From NCBI RefSeq assembly GCF_010448835.1, contig NZ_CP048409.1, positions 4,319,501-4,383,500 on the forward strand: a DNA stretch of 64,000 nucleotides, written 5' to 3'. The position numbers and the translations under genes are program-made. Shown piece by piece: positions 53,867 to 62,381 of the stretch (position 1 is the first letter of the stretch; every line of letters starts with the position of its first letter). The notes under the pieces were generated by a model, which was not told the DNA's origin, did not search any database, and worked only from the letters and a program-made list of their open reading frames with translations. This stretch comes from Draconibacterium halophilum. GTDB lineage: Bacteria > Bacteroidota > Bacteroidia > Bacteroidales > Prolixibacteraceae.

Positions 53867-54592
53867 GTCTCGCCGTCGACAAAAAGTGAGCTTTCACAAG
53901 AAAAAAGAATCAGCTTAAAAACCTGATGAATTAATTTATTGAGACAGCATTTGAATTACTCAGATTTTATGCCGGCCGGCGGTCTTCATTTTTGTCTTAC
54001 CACAAAAACGAAGCAAAAAAGGCAAGGCTGCTTTTGGCCCTTCCCCTACGTTTTCATAAAACCTAAATTCGGACGGGTGATCTCCTCGATTCCTCGGAGC
54101 TTCCCGCTCTCATTAAGGTTTCATTTCTTCTCATTATTATTGTTTATTTTAAAGGTATTCGATGTAACTCGCAAAGCAATTATACTTTCTTTTAGGTTAG
54201 TTATCCAGTTTGCTCGTTTCAACTTCTGGCAATGACCCAAAGAGGCCAGTTCGCTTATAAAACGGGTACTAAAAAGTCAAATTCGGGTAACTTTGTTGAG
54301 GATGACTAACTTATAATCTAAAGGATGAAATATGGGTAAAACCCTTGTGCGGGCTCGTCAAAAATCCCTGCCTACCGCAGGCAGGCGTCAATCGGGCTAA
54401 TAAGCTTCATTGAAAAAACGCAAAGGTTTTTTTTGATCCCGATAGAATCGGGAGTTGCTTTTTATCGAATGAAAAAGGAACTGCCCGTCTGGCACTAAGA
54501 CGAAAGATACAGAAATAAGCGAACGTTAAATTTTTCTCATTCTACTATTCAATGTGATCGAATAGCATAACTATACCTGACATTTTGCAAAC
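53867..54592. other. Repeat-rich intergenic region upstream of hydF
   Basis: About 725 bp with no supportable gene. It contains CCTGCCTACCGCAGGCAGG (about 54367-54385), a palindrome dispersed in many Bacteroidota, and TCCCGATAGAATCGGGA (about 54437-54453), another palindrome of this kind. A 98-codon open frame at 53939-54235 reads like repeat-derived sequence rather than a protein. Confidence 0.5.
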
Positions 54593-54593
54593 T

Positions 54594-54753
54594 CTCCCGC
54601 GGGAGAACCGGATATATGTAAGGGAGAACACCCCTCAGGTGCGGGAGAACTGCTCACAAGGCAGGGAGAAGTACCCAAAAACGTGGGAGAAGATCATTTT
54701 TGAGGGGAGAAAAGGCAAGAATCGTGGGAGAACTGTATATGCAAGTGGGAGAA
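54594..54753 (+). repeat. Array of eight GGGAGAA heptamers on a 20-21 bp period upstream of hydF
   Basis: GGGAGAA starts at 54601, 54622, 54643, 54664, 54685, 54705, 54726 and 54747: steps of 21, 21, 21, 21, 20, 21 and 21 bp. The 13-14 bp between are all different. The first heptamer is half of a 12-bp palindrome CTCCCGCGGGAG (54594-54605). The array ends about 135 bp before the hydF ATG. Because the single 20-bp step breaks the reading frame but not the heptamer, the signal is at nucleic-acid level. Confidence 0.9.
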
Positions 54754-54887
54754 CCAACATTTACAATGAAAGGAAGCTTGTTTTTTCGCAGCCAAGAACT
54801 TTTCTGAAAGAGCTGATTCTATTTTTCATTTCATTAATTGCGGAAATTGGATTGAATTTGTACTTTCAGTCGCGCAAAACAGAAAAC

Positions 54888-56117
54888 ATGAGAGCACCAA
54901 AATCATTTCGTTTACATATTGGAATTTTTGGCCGTAGAAATGCCGGCAAGTCAAGCCTATTAAATGCACTAACACAACAGGATGTATCCATTGTTTCGGA
55001 TGTTGCCGGAACAACTACCGACCCGGTAGAAAAGCCAATGGAACTGCTTCCGTTGGGACCGGTACTTTTTATCGATACAGCTGGTATAGACGATGTTGGA
55101 GCGCTGGGCGAAAAACGAATTGCCAAAACTCTTGCCGTATTCGACCGAACAGATTTAGGAGTAATCGTCTCGAACTTTAACGATTGGGGAGAATACGAAG
55201 AATCACTGATCGGTGAGTTCAACGAACGGGAAATTCCGTTTGTAGTGGTTTTTAACAAGTGCGATCTTTACGAAGAAAACTTTGAACTTATTGGTGCCCT
55301 CGATGGGAAAAAGATAAAGCTGGTGCAGACTTCGGTAATTGAAAAAACAGGGTTACTTGATCTTCGCCAGTTATTGCTGAACTCAGCCCCGGCCGATTTT
55401 ATTAACCGCCCCAGTATTTTAGGCGATCTGGTTGGAGCCGGAGAAGCTGCCGTTTTGGTGGTGCCCATAGATAAAGAAGCGCCAAAAGGCAGACTGATTT
55501 TGCCACAGGTGCAAAGTATCCGCGATTTGCTCGACAACGACGCATTCTGTATGGTGGTGAAAGAGCGTGAATTGCGCGAAGCATTGTCGCGGTTTAACAA
55601 GCCACCAAAACTGGTAGTTACCGATTCGCAGGCCTTTTTAAAAGTAGCTGCCGACACACCTCCCGAAATTCCGCTAACCTCGTTTTCCATTTTATTTGCA
55701 CGCCACCAAGGCGATTTGAATGAAATGGTTCGCGGAGCAATGGCCATCGACGAGTTAAAAACCGGCGATAAAGTTTTGATTGCCGAAGCCTGCTCACACC
55801 ATCCCATTGGTGAAGATATTGGCACGGTAAAAATACCACGCTGGCTCACTCAATATGTTGGCGGCAAGCTACAAATAGACAGTACACGCGGGCACGATTT
55901 CCCGCCAAACCTTTCGGAATATAAACTGATTATTCATTGTGGTGCCTGCATGTGGAACCGCCGCGAAATGCTGAGCCGTATTATAAAAGCTAAACAAGCA
56001 GGAGTTGCCATTACCAATTACGGATTAACCATTGCTTATTCATTGGGAATATTCGAACGTGCTTTAGAACCTTTTCCTGCAGCAATGGACATTTATAAAA
56101 ATGGCATTGGGAATTAG
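54888..56117 (+). CDS. hydF: [FeFe]-hydrogenase maturation GTPase HydF
   Basis: A 409-residue scaffold that carries the diiron precursor to HydA. The GTPase domain has the P-loop GRRNAGKS, the GTTTDPVEKP switch, DTAGIDD and NKCD. The C-terminal cluster-binding domain has the HydF motif CxH..HCxxC (ACSHHP and IIHCGACMWNRRE). The longer frame from 54585 would add 101 residues read from the GGGAGAA array; the family start MRAPKSFRLHIGIFG at 54888 is chosen. It is about 4 kb from aspA, separated by the two-component/Cys-Lys-rich insert. Confidence 0.95.
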   Translation: MRAPKSFRLHIGIFGRRNAGKSSLLNALTQQDVSIVSDVAGTTTDPVEKPMELLPLGPVLFIDTAGIDDVGALGEKRIAKTLAVFDRTDLGVIVSNFNDWGEYEESLIGEFNEREIPFVVVFNKCDLYEENFELIGALDGKKIKLVQTSVIEKTGLLDLRQLLLNSAPADFINRPSILGDLVGAGEAAVLVVPIDKEAPKGRLILPQVQSIRDLLDNDAFCMVVKERELREALSRFNKPPKLVVTDSQAFLKVAADTPPEIPLTSFSILFARHQGDLNEMVRGAMAIDELKTGDKVLIAEACSHHPIGEDIGTVKIPRWLTQYVGGKLQIDSTRGHDFPPNLSEYKLIIHCGACMWNRREMLSRIIKAKQAGVAITNYGLTIAYSLGIFERALEPFPAAMDIYKNGIGN

Positions 56118-56190
56118 CGTTTAAAATTCCAACGGCTAATTCAAACCCAAAACCAACCTAAGTTGTTGATTGATTAAAAGAAAAGAAAAA

Positions 56191-56925
56191 ATGAGCCGGA
56201 TACTATTTTTATTTTTAATGCTTGCAGGACTGGCCTGTACCGAAAAAGAAAATCCAGTAATTATGATTGAAGAACCGCGCCCGGAGAATCCTAACAAAGA
56301 AGAAAATAAAAACTCAGAATTGGACTATCTCGCGTTAGGAGATTCATATACAATTGGAGAGAGCGTGGAGGAAAGTAAGCGTTTTCCGGTTCAGTTAGTT
56401 GATCGATTAAAAGCTGAAGGTTTTGAAATGCAACCTGCAAAAATTGTTGCCCGCACCGGCTGGACAACCGATGAATTGGCCGCTGCCATCGAAAATGAGG
56501 AATTAAAAGAATCATACAACCTGGTAACCTTACTGATTGGCGTGAATAACCAATATCGTGGAAGAAGCGCTGATGATTACCGGGGCGAGTTCAGAAAAAA
56601 TCTGCAAACAGCTATTCAATATGCCGGCAACAAAGCTCAAAATGTAATTGTTATTTCAATCCCCGATTATGGTGTTACCCCTTTTGGAAAAAGCCGCAAT
56701 CCGGAACAAATTGCTAAAGAAATTGACGAATACAACGCCATAAATTTTCAGGAGTCCCAGCAAGCGAATGTACGTTACGTGGAAATAACAGCCATTTCGC
56801 GCGAGGCGCTTAACGATGAAACGCTGGTTGCTTCCGATGGCCTGCATCCGTCGGGAGAAATGTACCGGCGCTGGGTAGAAAAGGTTCTTCCTGAAGCCAA
56901 AGAAATACTCGAAAGCCAAAACTAA
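56191..56925 (+). CDS. SGNH/GDSL hydrolase lipoprotein
   Basis: A 244-residue lipid-anchored esterase. The signal ends at Cys16 (LAGLAC). The SGNH blocks are visible: block I YLALGDSYTIGES with the nucleophile Ser, TLLIGVNNQY with Gly/Asn, and SDGLHPSGEMY with the Asp/His pair. This fold hydrolyses acyl or acetyl esters of many substrates. I start at ATG 56191 rather than the upstream TTG at 56170. It lies 11 bp before kynU and probably shares its transcript, but no functional tie is evident. Confidence 0.9.
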   Translation: MSRILFLFLMLAGLACTEKENPVIMIEEPRPENPNKEENKNSELDYLALGDSYTIGESVEESKRFPVQLVDRLKAEGFEMQPAKIVARTGWTTDELAAAIENEELKESYNLVTLLIGVNNQYRGRSADDYRGEFRKNLQTAIQYAGNKAQNVIVISIPDYGVTPFGKSRNPEQIAKEIDEYNAINFQESQQANVRYVEITAISREALNDETLVASDGLHPSGEMYRRWVEKVLPEAKEILESQN

Positions 56926-56936
56926 TACCAACGAAA

Positions 56937-58214
56937 ATGTTTGAAACAAACGCAAACTTTGCCATCCAAAAAGATAAAAATGATCCGTTGAAAGAATATC
57001 GAGAATCATTTTTTATAGCCGACGAAAACACCATTTATTTAGATGGAAATTCTTTAGGACGGCTTCCCAAAGCTACGAAATTGCTTATTTCTGAAGTCAC
57101 CGAAAAACAATGGGGAACCAACCTGATTGAAAGCTGGAACAAATATTGGTACGAGAAGTCGAGCGAGCTGGGAAACAAAATTGCAAAGTTAATTGGTGCA
57201 GCAGATAATGAAGTAATTGTTTCAGATAACACGTCTACAAATCTGTACAAATTGGCGCATGCAGCACTAAGGCTGAAACATAACAAAACAGAAATAGTAA
57301 GCGATGTTTTCAATTTTCCTACCGACTTGTACATCTTGCAGGGTTTAATTGAAGAAGCAGGAACTGATTACAAGCTGGTTCTGGCGAATTCAAAAGACGA
57401 TATTCATATCGATATAAATGACCTAAAAAGTAAAATAACCCAAAATACGGCCCTTGTTGTTTTATCGCTTGTAGCTTTTAAAAGTTCATTTTTTTACAAC
57501 GCCCGGGAAATTACGGAGTGGGCACACAAAAAAGGAGCATTGGTACTTTGGGATTTAAGTCATGCTGCCGGGGCTATACCCATTGATCTCACAAAAACCA
57601 ACGCCGACCTGGCAGTGGGTTGCACTTATAAATACCTAAATGGCGGACCTGGATCTCCTGCTTTTCTGTACGTCCGTAAAGATCTACAGAATAAACTTAC
57701 CTCGCCAATTCAAGGTTGGTTTGGCGACGATCGACCTTTTAATTTTGATTTGAATTACAAACCAGCCAAAGGAGTTCGTCGTTTTCTTACAGGTACTCCG
57801 CCGGTTATAAATCAGATGGCAATTGAACCGGGAGTAGATCTTCTACTTAACGCAGGAATGAAAAACATCCATAAAAAAAGCGTAACACTTTCTGAATACT
57901 TTATATTCCTGATTCAGGAAATAGCACAGAAAAATGGTTTTACAATCGGATCGCCACTCGATTCCAATAAACGAGGCTCTCATATTTCGGTAAAACATCC
58001 CGAAGCCTATCGAATTTGCCAGGCACTAATTAATCCTCAAAAATCGAAATTAAAGATTATTCCAGATTTCAGGGAACCCGATAACATTCGCTTTGGGTTT
58101 ACACCTCTTTACACCAATTTTATTGAAGTTTGGACTACTGTTGAGCGCTTAAATACAATTATAGAAACAAAAGAATATGAATGCTTTTCAATGAAAAAGA
58201 AGGTCGTTACTTAG
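56937..58214 (+). CDS. kynU: Kynureninase
   Basis: A 425-residue PLP enzyme that splits kynurenine (or 3-hydroxykynurenine) to anthranilate (or 3-hydroxyanthranilate) and alanine. The start YLDGNSLGRLP is a family hallmark. NTSTNLYKL, VFNFPTDLYILQG, LSHAAGAIPIDL, and the PLP Lys in VGCTYKYLNGGPGSPAF follow. FRFGFTPLY-like IRFGFTPLYTNF closes the enzyme. No other kynurenine-pathway gene is in the window, so catabolism or NAD synthesis cannot be told apart. Confidence 0.96.
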   Translation: MFETNANFAIQKDKNDPLKEYRESFFIADENTIYLDGNSLGRLPKATKLLISEVTEKQWGTNLIESWNKYWYEKSSELGNKIAKLIGAADNEVIVSDNTSTNLYKLAHAALRLKHNKTEIVSDVFNFPTDLYILQGLIEEAGTDYKLVLANSKDDIHIDINDLKSKITQNTALVVLSLVAFKSSFFYNAREITEWAHKKGALVLWDLSHAAGAIPIDLTKTNADLAVGCTYKYLNGGPGSPAFLYVRKDLQNKLTSPIQGWFGDDRPFNFDLNYKPAKGVRRFLTGTPPVINQMAIEPGVDLLLNAGMKNIHKKSVTLSEYFIFLIQEIAQKNGFTIGSPLDSNKRGSHISVKHPEAYRICQALINPQKSKLKIIPDFREPDNIRFGFTPLYTNFIEVWTTVERLNTIIETKEYECFSMKKKVVT

Positions 58215-58221
58215 ACGAAGA

Positions 58222-58641
58222 CTAATTTATTTTATTAAAAAAACCAAAAAACTCAATCTTCCCAAAAGCATCCTTTTTAAGCAATTTCAGGTTTCCTTTT
58301 TCAAACGCAAATTGAAATTCAATACTATTCCTAAAATCTTTTGCGTGAATAAATGTGATAAAATTTCGAGCTACACTCCATTTCCCTTCCGAAAAGGTTC
58401 GAAGAAGTTCAACCGGAGAATTTCCGGCAAGGATTAATTCGTGGTTTTCAAGTAAAGATAAAACAAACAGCACTTTGTTTTCATTCAGGTATTGTTCCTC
58501 AAAATGCAACAGTTTGTCGCCCTCATCTACATAATATTCAAACAATTGCCACTTTCCGGGAATCAGTTTTTTTTTACTCCCCAATACCTCGGGAGATTTT
58601 AGCCAGTCGACAAATTTTGAGAAAATCAATTTTAATTTCAT
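58222..58641 (-). CDS. Protein of unknown function, lipocalin-like pattern
   Basis: A 139-residue protein with no clear signal peptide. GKWQLFEYYVDEGDKLLHF followed by alternating strands (KVLFVLSLLENHELIL, ARNFITFIHAKDFRNSIEFQFAFEKGNLKLL) resembles a small lipocalin-like beta-barrel. No homologue is recognised. It is convergent with kynU, with only 7 bp between the stops, and divergent from the AraC-TPR gene. Confidence 0.6.
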   Translation of the reverse strand: MKLKLIFSKFVDWLKSPEVLGSKKKLIPGKWQLFEYYVDEGDKLLHFEEQYLNENKVLFVLSLLENHELILAGNSPVELLRTFSEGKWSVARNFITFIHAKDFRNSIEFQFAFEKGNLKLLKKDAFGKIEFFGFFNKIN

Positions 58642-58817
58642 TACAAGCCTGTTACGATTGATATGACCTTATCCCGACAAAAAAGTTTAATGTTATAAAT
58701 AATTTAAATCCGAACACCTTATCAGAATTTTACAAGTACTGTTTCAAACGCAACAATAATCAGCTTCCAACGTATTTTGAGGTATGTAAAAAAAGCCACT
58801 AACTCATTCTTTTCCAG

Positions 58818-60848
58818 ATGGACCACAACTTCATTCAAAATCTCACCTTAATTGTTCAGGAGAACCTGCAGAATGAAGATTTTGGCCCAGAGCAGCTTGT
58901 TGAAATCATCGGAAAAAGCCATTCCACCATCCATCGGCGGGTAAAAGAATATTCTGGACAAAGCATCAGTCAGTTTATACGGGCAATACGATTGAATGCT
59001 GCCAAAGAACTACTTTTAAATGAAGAAGATACCATTGCCGAAATTTCATACAAGGTTGGTTTCGGAAGCCCTACCTATTTTAATAAATGTTTTCATGATG
59101 AATTTGGAATGCCTCCGGGAGAATTTAAAAAGAAATTCAGGTCGAAAAAAACAGGAACCCGACACCATCGTCTTTTTTACCTTCTACCAGTTTTGCTGCT
59201 CCTCGTATTTTTTTTAATTCCCAATCACCGTTTTTCTTTATTGGCCAATAAAAACAATACTGAAAAAACAATTGCAGTATTACCATTTAACTATTTAGGA
59301 TCGGAAAAAGAAAAGCAACATTTCTCTAATGTAATGATGCTCGAAATTACCAGTAAACTATCGATGGTTGAGAATCTGGTAGTTCTTTCAATTCCAGCGA
59401 TTGATACTGACAAGAAAGAACCGAACAATCAGCTGGTCAAAAAACTGGGGGTAAATTATCTGCTCAAAGGCAACCTCCACATTGCAGGCAACAAGATGAA
59501 ATTGATTGTTAACCTTACCAACACAAAAAATGGAGAAATTGAGTGGTCGGAAACCTTTAACTCCGGTCTTGAAAATATATTAGAAATAGAAAGTAATATT
59601 TCTCAGGCAATAGCTCAACAGGTAAACGCTTTTATAACTCCCGATGAAAAAGCGCGAATGAGAAAGATACCTACCCTCAGTTCCGAAGCCAACGACTTTT
59701 ATCAGTCGGGCCGGGCTGCACATATGGAATACTGGCAAAACAACTCCGATCTTGTATCGCTAAGCAAGGCAGAAGATTACTACCAAAAAGCATTGAACAA
59801 CGACTCTACCTTTGCGCAGGCCTATGTAGGACTGGCCCAAATTGCGTACGATAAAACCACATGGTCCGACATTTTTAAAAACACTTATCTCGACACTGTT
59901 TTAAGTCTTGCGAACAGAGCCTTGTCGTTCGACAACACGTTATCAGATGCTTATACATTGCGAGGTGATTACTACCGCGCCCGATTTTCGGATAAAGCCA
60001 TTGTGCAATATCAACAGGCTTTGCACTTTAATCCAAATAGCTGGCAAGCTTATTATGGTTTAGGTAATTTTTATTTATTACAAAACAGTATTAAGTCGGC
60101 GCAGAATATTCTTGAAGCAACAAAACGGCGCAGAGGACCGGAATACCCTATAATGCTCGACAACCTGGCTTTTATATTTATTCTGAACGGATTATTCGAC
60201 GAGGGACAAGAACTAATTAACCGAAAACTATTGTGGGACAACGACTCGCTGTATTATTACCGGCGATTAGCGCTAATTGAAGAATATAAAGAGCATTTTG
60301 AAAAAGCCGCCGGGTATGCCCTAAAAGCCCGGGCAATCGATTCAACAAACCTAAATGCAAATAGCCTGTTGGCTTTCAATTATGTTTTACTTAAAGAGTT
60401 TAAGAAAGCCACCTATTATAACGAACGAATTGTACAAATCTCCAACAATATCAATTTTAAGCTAAACAACGAACACCATCGGATAGGCTATGTTTACCTC
60501 GTAAATGGCGATAAGCAAAACGCAACAAAATACTTTCACCGGCAAATTGATGCCAGCCAAAAGTTAATTGCAATGGGCAATGCCGAAGAAGCGCTTTACG
60601 ACTTGGCCGCAACTTACGCCATTTTAAACGAAAATGATAAAGCCTTCGAAAACCTGAAAAAAGTACAACAACAAAATACCAACCTATGGTTTATCTATTT
60701 CTACATGAAAAATGACCCGCTGTTAAATACTATTCGTAATGAACCTGCGTTTCAGGAAATTTTAAACCGGGTAAAAACCAAAGCCGAAACAGAACGTAAC
60801 AAACTTAAAAACTGGGCCGTTCAACAAAAATTATTCGCCCGCCATTAG
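58818..60848 (+). CDS. Membrane-tethered AraC-type regulator with TPR domain
   Basis: A 676-residue regulator. An AraC-type HTH pair is at the N-terminus (about 5-108, EQLVEIIGKSHSTIHRRVKEYSG and DTIAEISYKVGFGSPTYFNKCFHDEFGMPPGEF). One membrane helix (about 119-135) separates it from a periplasmic part: a TolB-N/FlgO-like region (TIAVLPFNYLGSEKEKQHF to about 285), then many TPR units (about 290-640, for example YYQKALNNDSTFAQAYVGLAQIAYD). Signal would therefore cross the membrane within one protein, without phosphorylation. It precedes, by 116 bp, an exported barrel-like protein gene that is a natural candidate target. Confidence 0.9.
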   Translation: MDHNFIQNLTLIVQENLQNEDFGPEQLVEIIGKSHSTIHRRVKEYSGQSISQFIRAIRLNAAKELLLNEEDTIAEISYKVGFGSPTYFNKCFHDEFGMPPGEFKKKFRSKKTGTRHHRLFYLLPVLLLLVFFLIPNHRFSLLANKNNTEKTIAVLPFNYLGSEKEKQHFSNVMMLEITSKLSMVENLVVLSIPAIDTDKKEPNNQLVKKLGVNYLLKGNLHIAGNKMKLIVNLTNTKNGEIEWSETFNSGLENILEIESNISQAIAQQVNAFITPDEKARMRKIPTLSSEANDFYQSGRAAHMEYWQNNSDLVSLSKAEDYYQKALNNDSTFAQAYVGLAQIAYDKTTWSDIFKNTYLDTVLSLANRALSFDNTLSDAYTLRGDYYRARFSDKAIVQYQQALHFNPNSWQAYYGLGNFYLLQNSIKSAQNILEATKRRRGPEYPIMLDNLAFIFILNGLFDEGQELINRKLLWDNDSLYYYRRLALIEEYKEHFEKAAGYALKARAIDSTNLNANSLLAFNYVLLKEFKKATYYNERIVQISNNINFKLNNEHHRIGYVYLVNGDKQNATKYFHRQIDASQKLIAMGNAEEALYDLAATYAILNENDKAFENLKKVQQQNTNLWFIYFYMKNDPLLNTIRNEPAFQEILNRVKTKAETERNKLKNWAVQQKLFARH

Positions 60849-60964
60849 CTGACATATAATCGAAACTTTTGAACTATACATCCAACCTTCCCATATATAG
60901 TTGCTATGCCTTGCAACCTTAAATTTCAGAATTTGTAGCCACTATTAACTTAAAAAATTTTACC

Positions 60965-61522
60965 ATGAAACGCATCATCTTTTTATTGATTGGAATATTC
61001 ATCGTGGCTACAGCTTGCCAGGATGATTTTGTAGAAACAGACGACAGTCTTAAAAGTGCCAAATCTGAAAAAACCCAAACTTTTCAGATAAAAGGTTGGG
61101 CTGAGGTTATACCCGATTGGGATTCAGGAATGTTCACATGTACTCCTGAAGAGTACGAAATTGCATTTTGCACCAGAGGTTGGGTTATGGGACATGGAAA
61201 TATTTTGGGAACCGTTGTTCGCGAACAAAGTACTTACGAAAAAGTTTCGTGTGATGTAACAATGACACCAGACGGACCTGTTGCGCATAATGTTGTTAGC
61301 GCAGATGTTCTCAGAACAAATGGAAACCGAACCTATGTAATTTCCCATATGTATATTAATGTTGCCACCGGCGATATTTGGGGACACAATGAACTTGTAG
61401 GAGGAACAGGTCGATTTGACGGAATTTCGGGCACCATTCAAATTCTTAATGCTGTTGTGGTTCCTGAAACCGGAGGCATTAGCTGGGAAGAAGAAGGCGA
61501 AATCACACTAATTCTCAAATAA
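60965..61522 (+). CDS. Predicted lipoprotein, barrel-like (allene oxide cyclase barrel-like pattern)
   Basis: A 185-residue envelope protein with a lipoprotein signal ending at Cys18 (VATAC). The mature part has GNILGTVVREQSTYEKVSCDVTMTPDG, VISHMYINVATGDIWGHNELVGGTGRFDGISGTIQIL, a pattern of long beta-strands and the GGTGRFDGISG motif that recurs in dirigent/allene-oxide-cyclase-like barrels. I cannot assign a function. It follows the AraC-TPR gene in the same direction and may be regulated by it. Confidence 0.7.
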   Translation: MKRIIFLLIGIFIVATACQDDFVETDDSLKSAKSEKTQTFQIKGWAEVIPDWDSGMFTCTPEEYEIAFCTRGWVMGHGNILGTVVREQSTYEKVSCDVTMTPDGPVAHNVVSADVLRTNGNRTYVISHMYINVATGDIWGHNELVGGTGRFDGISGTIQILNAVVVPETGGISWEEEGEITLILK

Positions 61523-61548
61523 GAAATATACGAACACGGTTATGCTTG

Positions 61549-61580
61549 AACCACCTCTTGTTTTGGAGGTGGTTTTCTTT
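61549..61580 (+). terminator. Terminator after the barrel-like gene
   Basis: A perfect 9-bp stem AACCACCTC / GAGGTGGTT with an 8-nt loop, followed by TTCTTTTT. Confidence 0.8.
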
Positions 61581-61883
61581 TTCCGCAAAAAAGAAAAAGG
61601 GTAGCCCAACAGCCACCCCTCACATTCCTAAATGTATAATGATAAAAAATAAGGGTACAACAAGTTTAAGTAATCGAAACAGGAATGTTCTTCTTTTAGA
61701 TCACTACTTATCAACAACTTACCGTGAATAGTCTTCCGTTGCCATGCTTTAAACAGTCCAAATATCTTCAATCCGAAAATGCTTAACCCTGTTATTAACT
61801 TTTTTTATTCATGTGTAAAATCGTATTACTTTTGCTGCTTCTACGCTGCTTAATTACTATTAGTCAGTAAAAACCGCCAACAC

Positions 61884-61914
61884 TTTGTCAATCAAAATCT
61901 TTTAACTATTTTTG
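61884..61914 (+). promoter_or_regulatory. Consensus promoter of rpsO
   Basis: TTTG (61884-61887), 19 nt, TATTTTTG (61907-61914): a full match to the Bacteroidota consensus. The predicted start near 61920 leaves a leader of about 73 nt before the S15 start codon. The remaining 61523-61883 stretch has only the terminator and no supported gene. Confidence 0.75.
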
Positions 61915-61992
61915 CGGCCAATTAATTTTATGCCGTTTCTATTGAAAGCGATGTTGCGGCGTAGACATTGTATAACAAATAGTTCTTTTAAC

Positions 61993-62262
61993 ATGTATTT
62001 ATCATCAGAAAAAAAACAAGAGATTTTTGCCAAACATGGCAAATCAGCTCAAGACACAGGTAGCACAGAAGGTCAGATTGCGTTGTTCTCAACAAGAATT
62101 AACCACTTGACAGAACACCTGAAAAAAAACAAAAAAGACCACAGCACCCGTCGCTCGTTGATTAAATTAGTAGGTAAGCGTCGTAGCTTGCTCGACTACC
62201 TTATCAAAAAAGATATCGAACGATATCGTGCGATTATTAAAGAATTGAACTTACGTAAGTAA
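61993..62262 (+). CDS. rpsO: 30S ribosomal protein S15
   Basis: An 89-residue ribosomal protein that binds the central domain of 16S rRNA. MYLSSEKKQEIFAKHGKSAQDTGSTEGQIALFSTRINHLTEHL and the closing DIERYRAIIKELNLRK are S15 landmarks. The open frame reaches back to 61912, but the family start is the ATG at 61993 and the promoter at 61884-61914 lies directly before. It is followed by a hairpin and then pnp, the usual rpsO-pnp order, in which S15 and PNPase are often autoregulated. Confidence 0.98.
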   Translation: MYLSSEKKQEIFAKHGKSAQDTGSTEGQIALFSTRINHLTEHLKKNKKDHSTRRSLIKLVGKRRSLLDYLIKKDIERYRAIIKELNLRK

Positions 62263-62270
62263 ATTATATT

Positions 62271-62304
62271 GAAAGGCAATGCATTGGTATTGCCTTTCTT
62301 TTTT
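62271..62304 (+). terminator. Hairpin between rpsO and pnp
   Basis: A perfect 10-bp stem GAAAGGCAAT / ATTGCCTTTC followed by TTTTTTG. In E. coli the corresponding spacer is an RNase III target in addition to a terminator; here only the hairpin is visible. Confidence 0.8.
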
Positions 62305-62381
62305 GTAAATTGCAAATCCTCACCACCCATTGTAATTAACAAAGGCCGCTTTACAGGCCGCAAAAAATTTTTATTTGAATT

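Noticed and set aside
53939..54235. 98-codon open frame upstream of hydF
   Set aside because: It lies in repeat-rich intergenic DNA, has no start context, and reads like repeat-derived sequence.
54601..54753. CRISPR array
   Set aside because: The repeated part is only 7 bp and the spacers 13-14 bp; no cas genes are present.
54585..54887. N-terminal extension of HydF encoded by the GGGAGAA array (REN heptad peptide)
   Set aside because: The 20-bp step breaks the peptide period, the family start is at 54888, and the conserved element is the heptamer itself.
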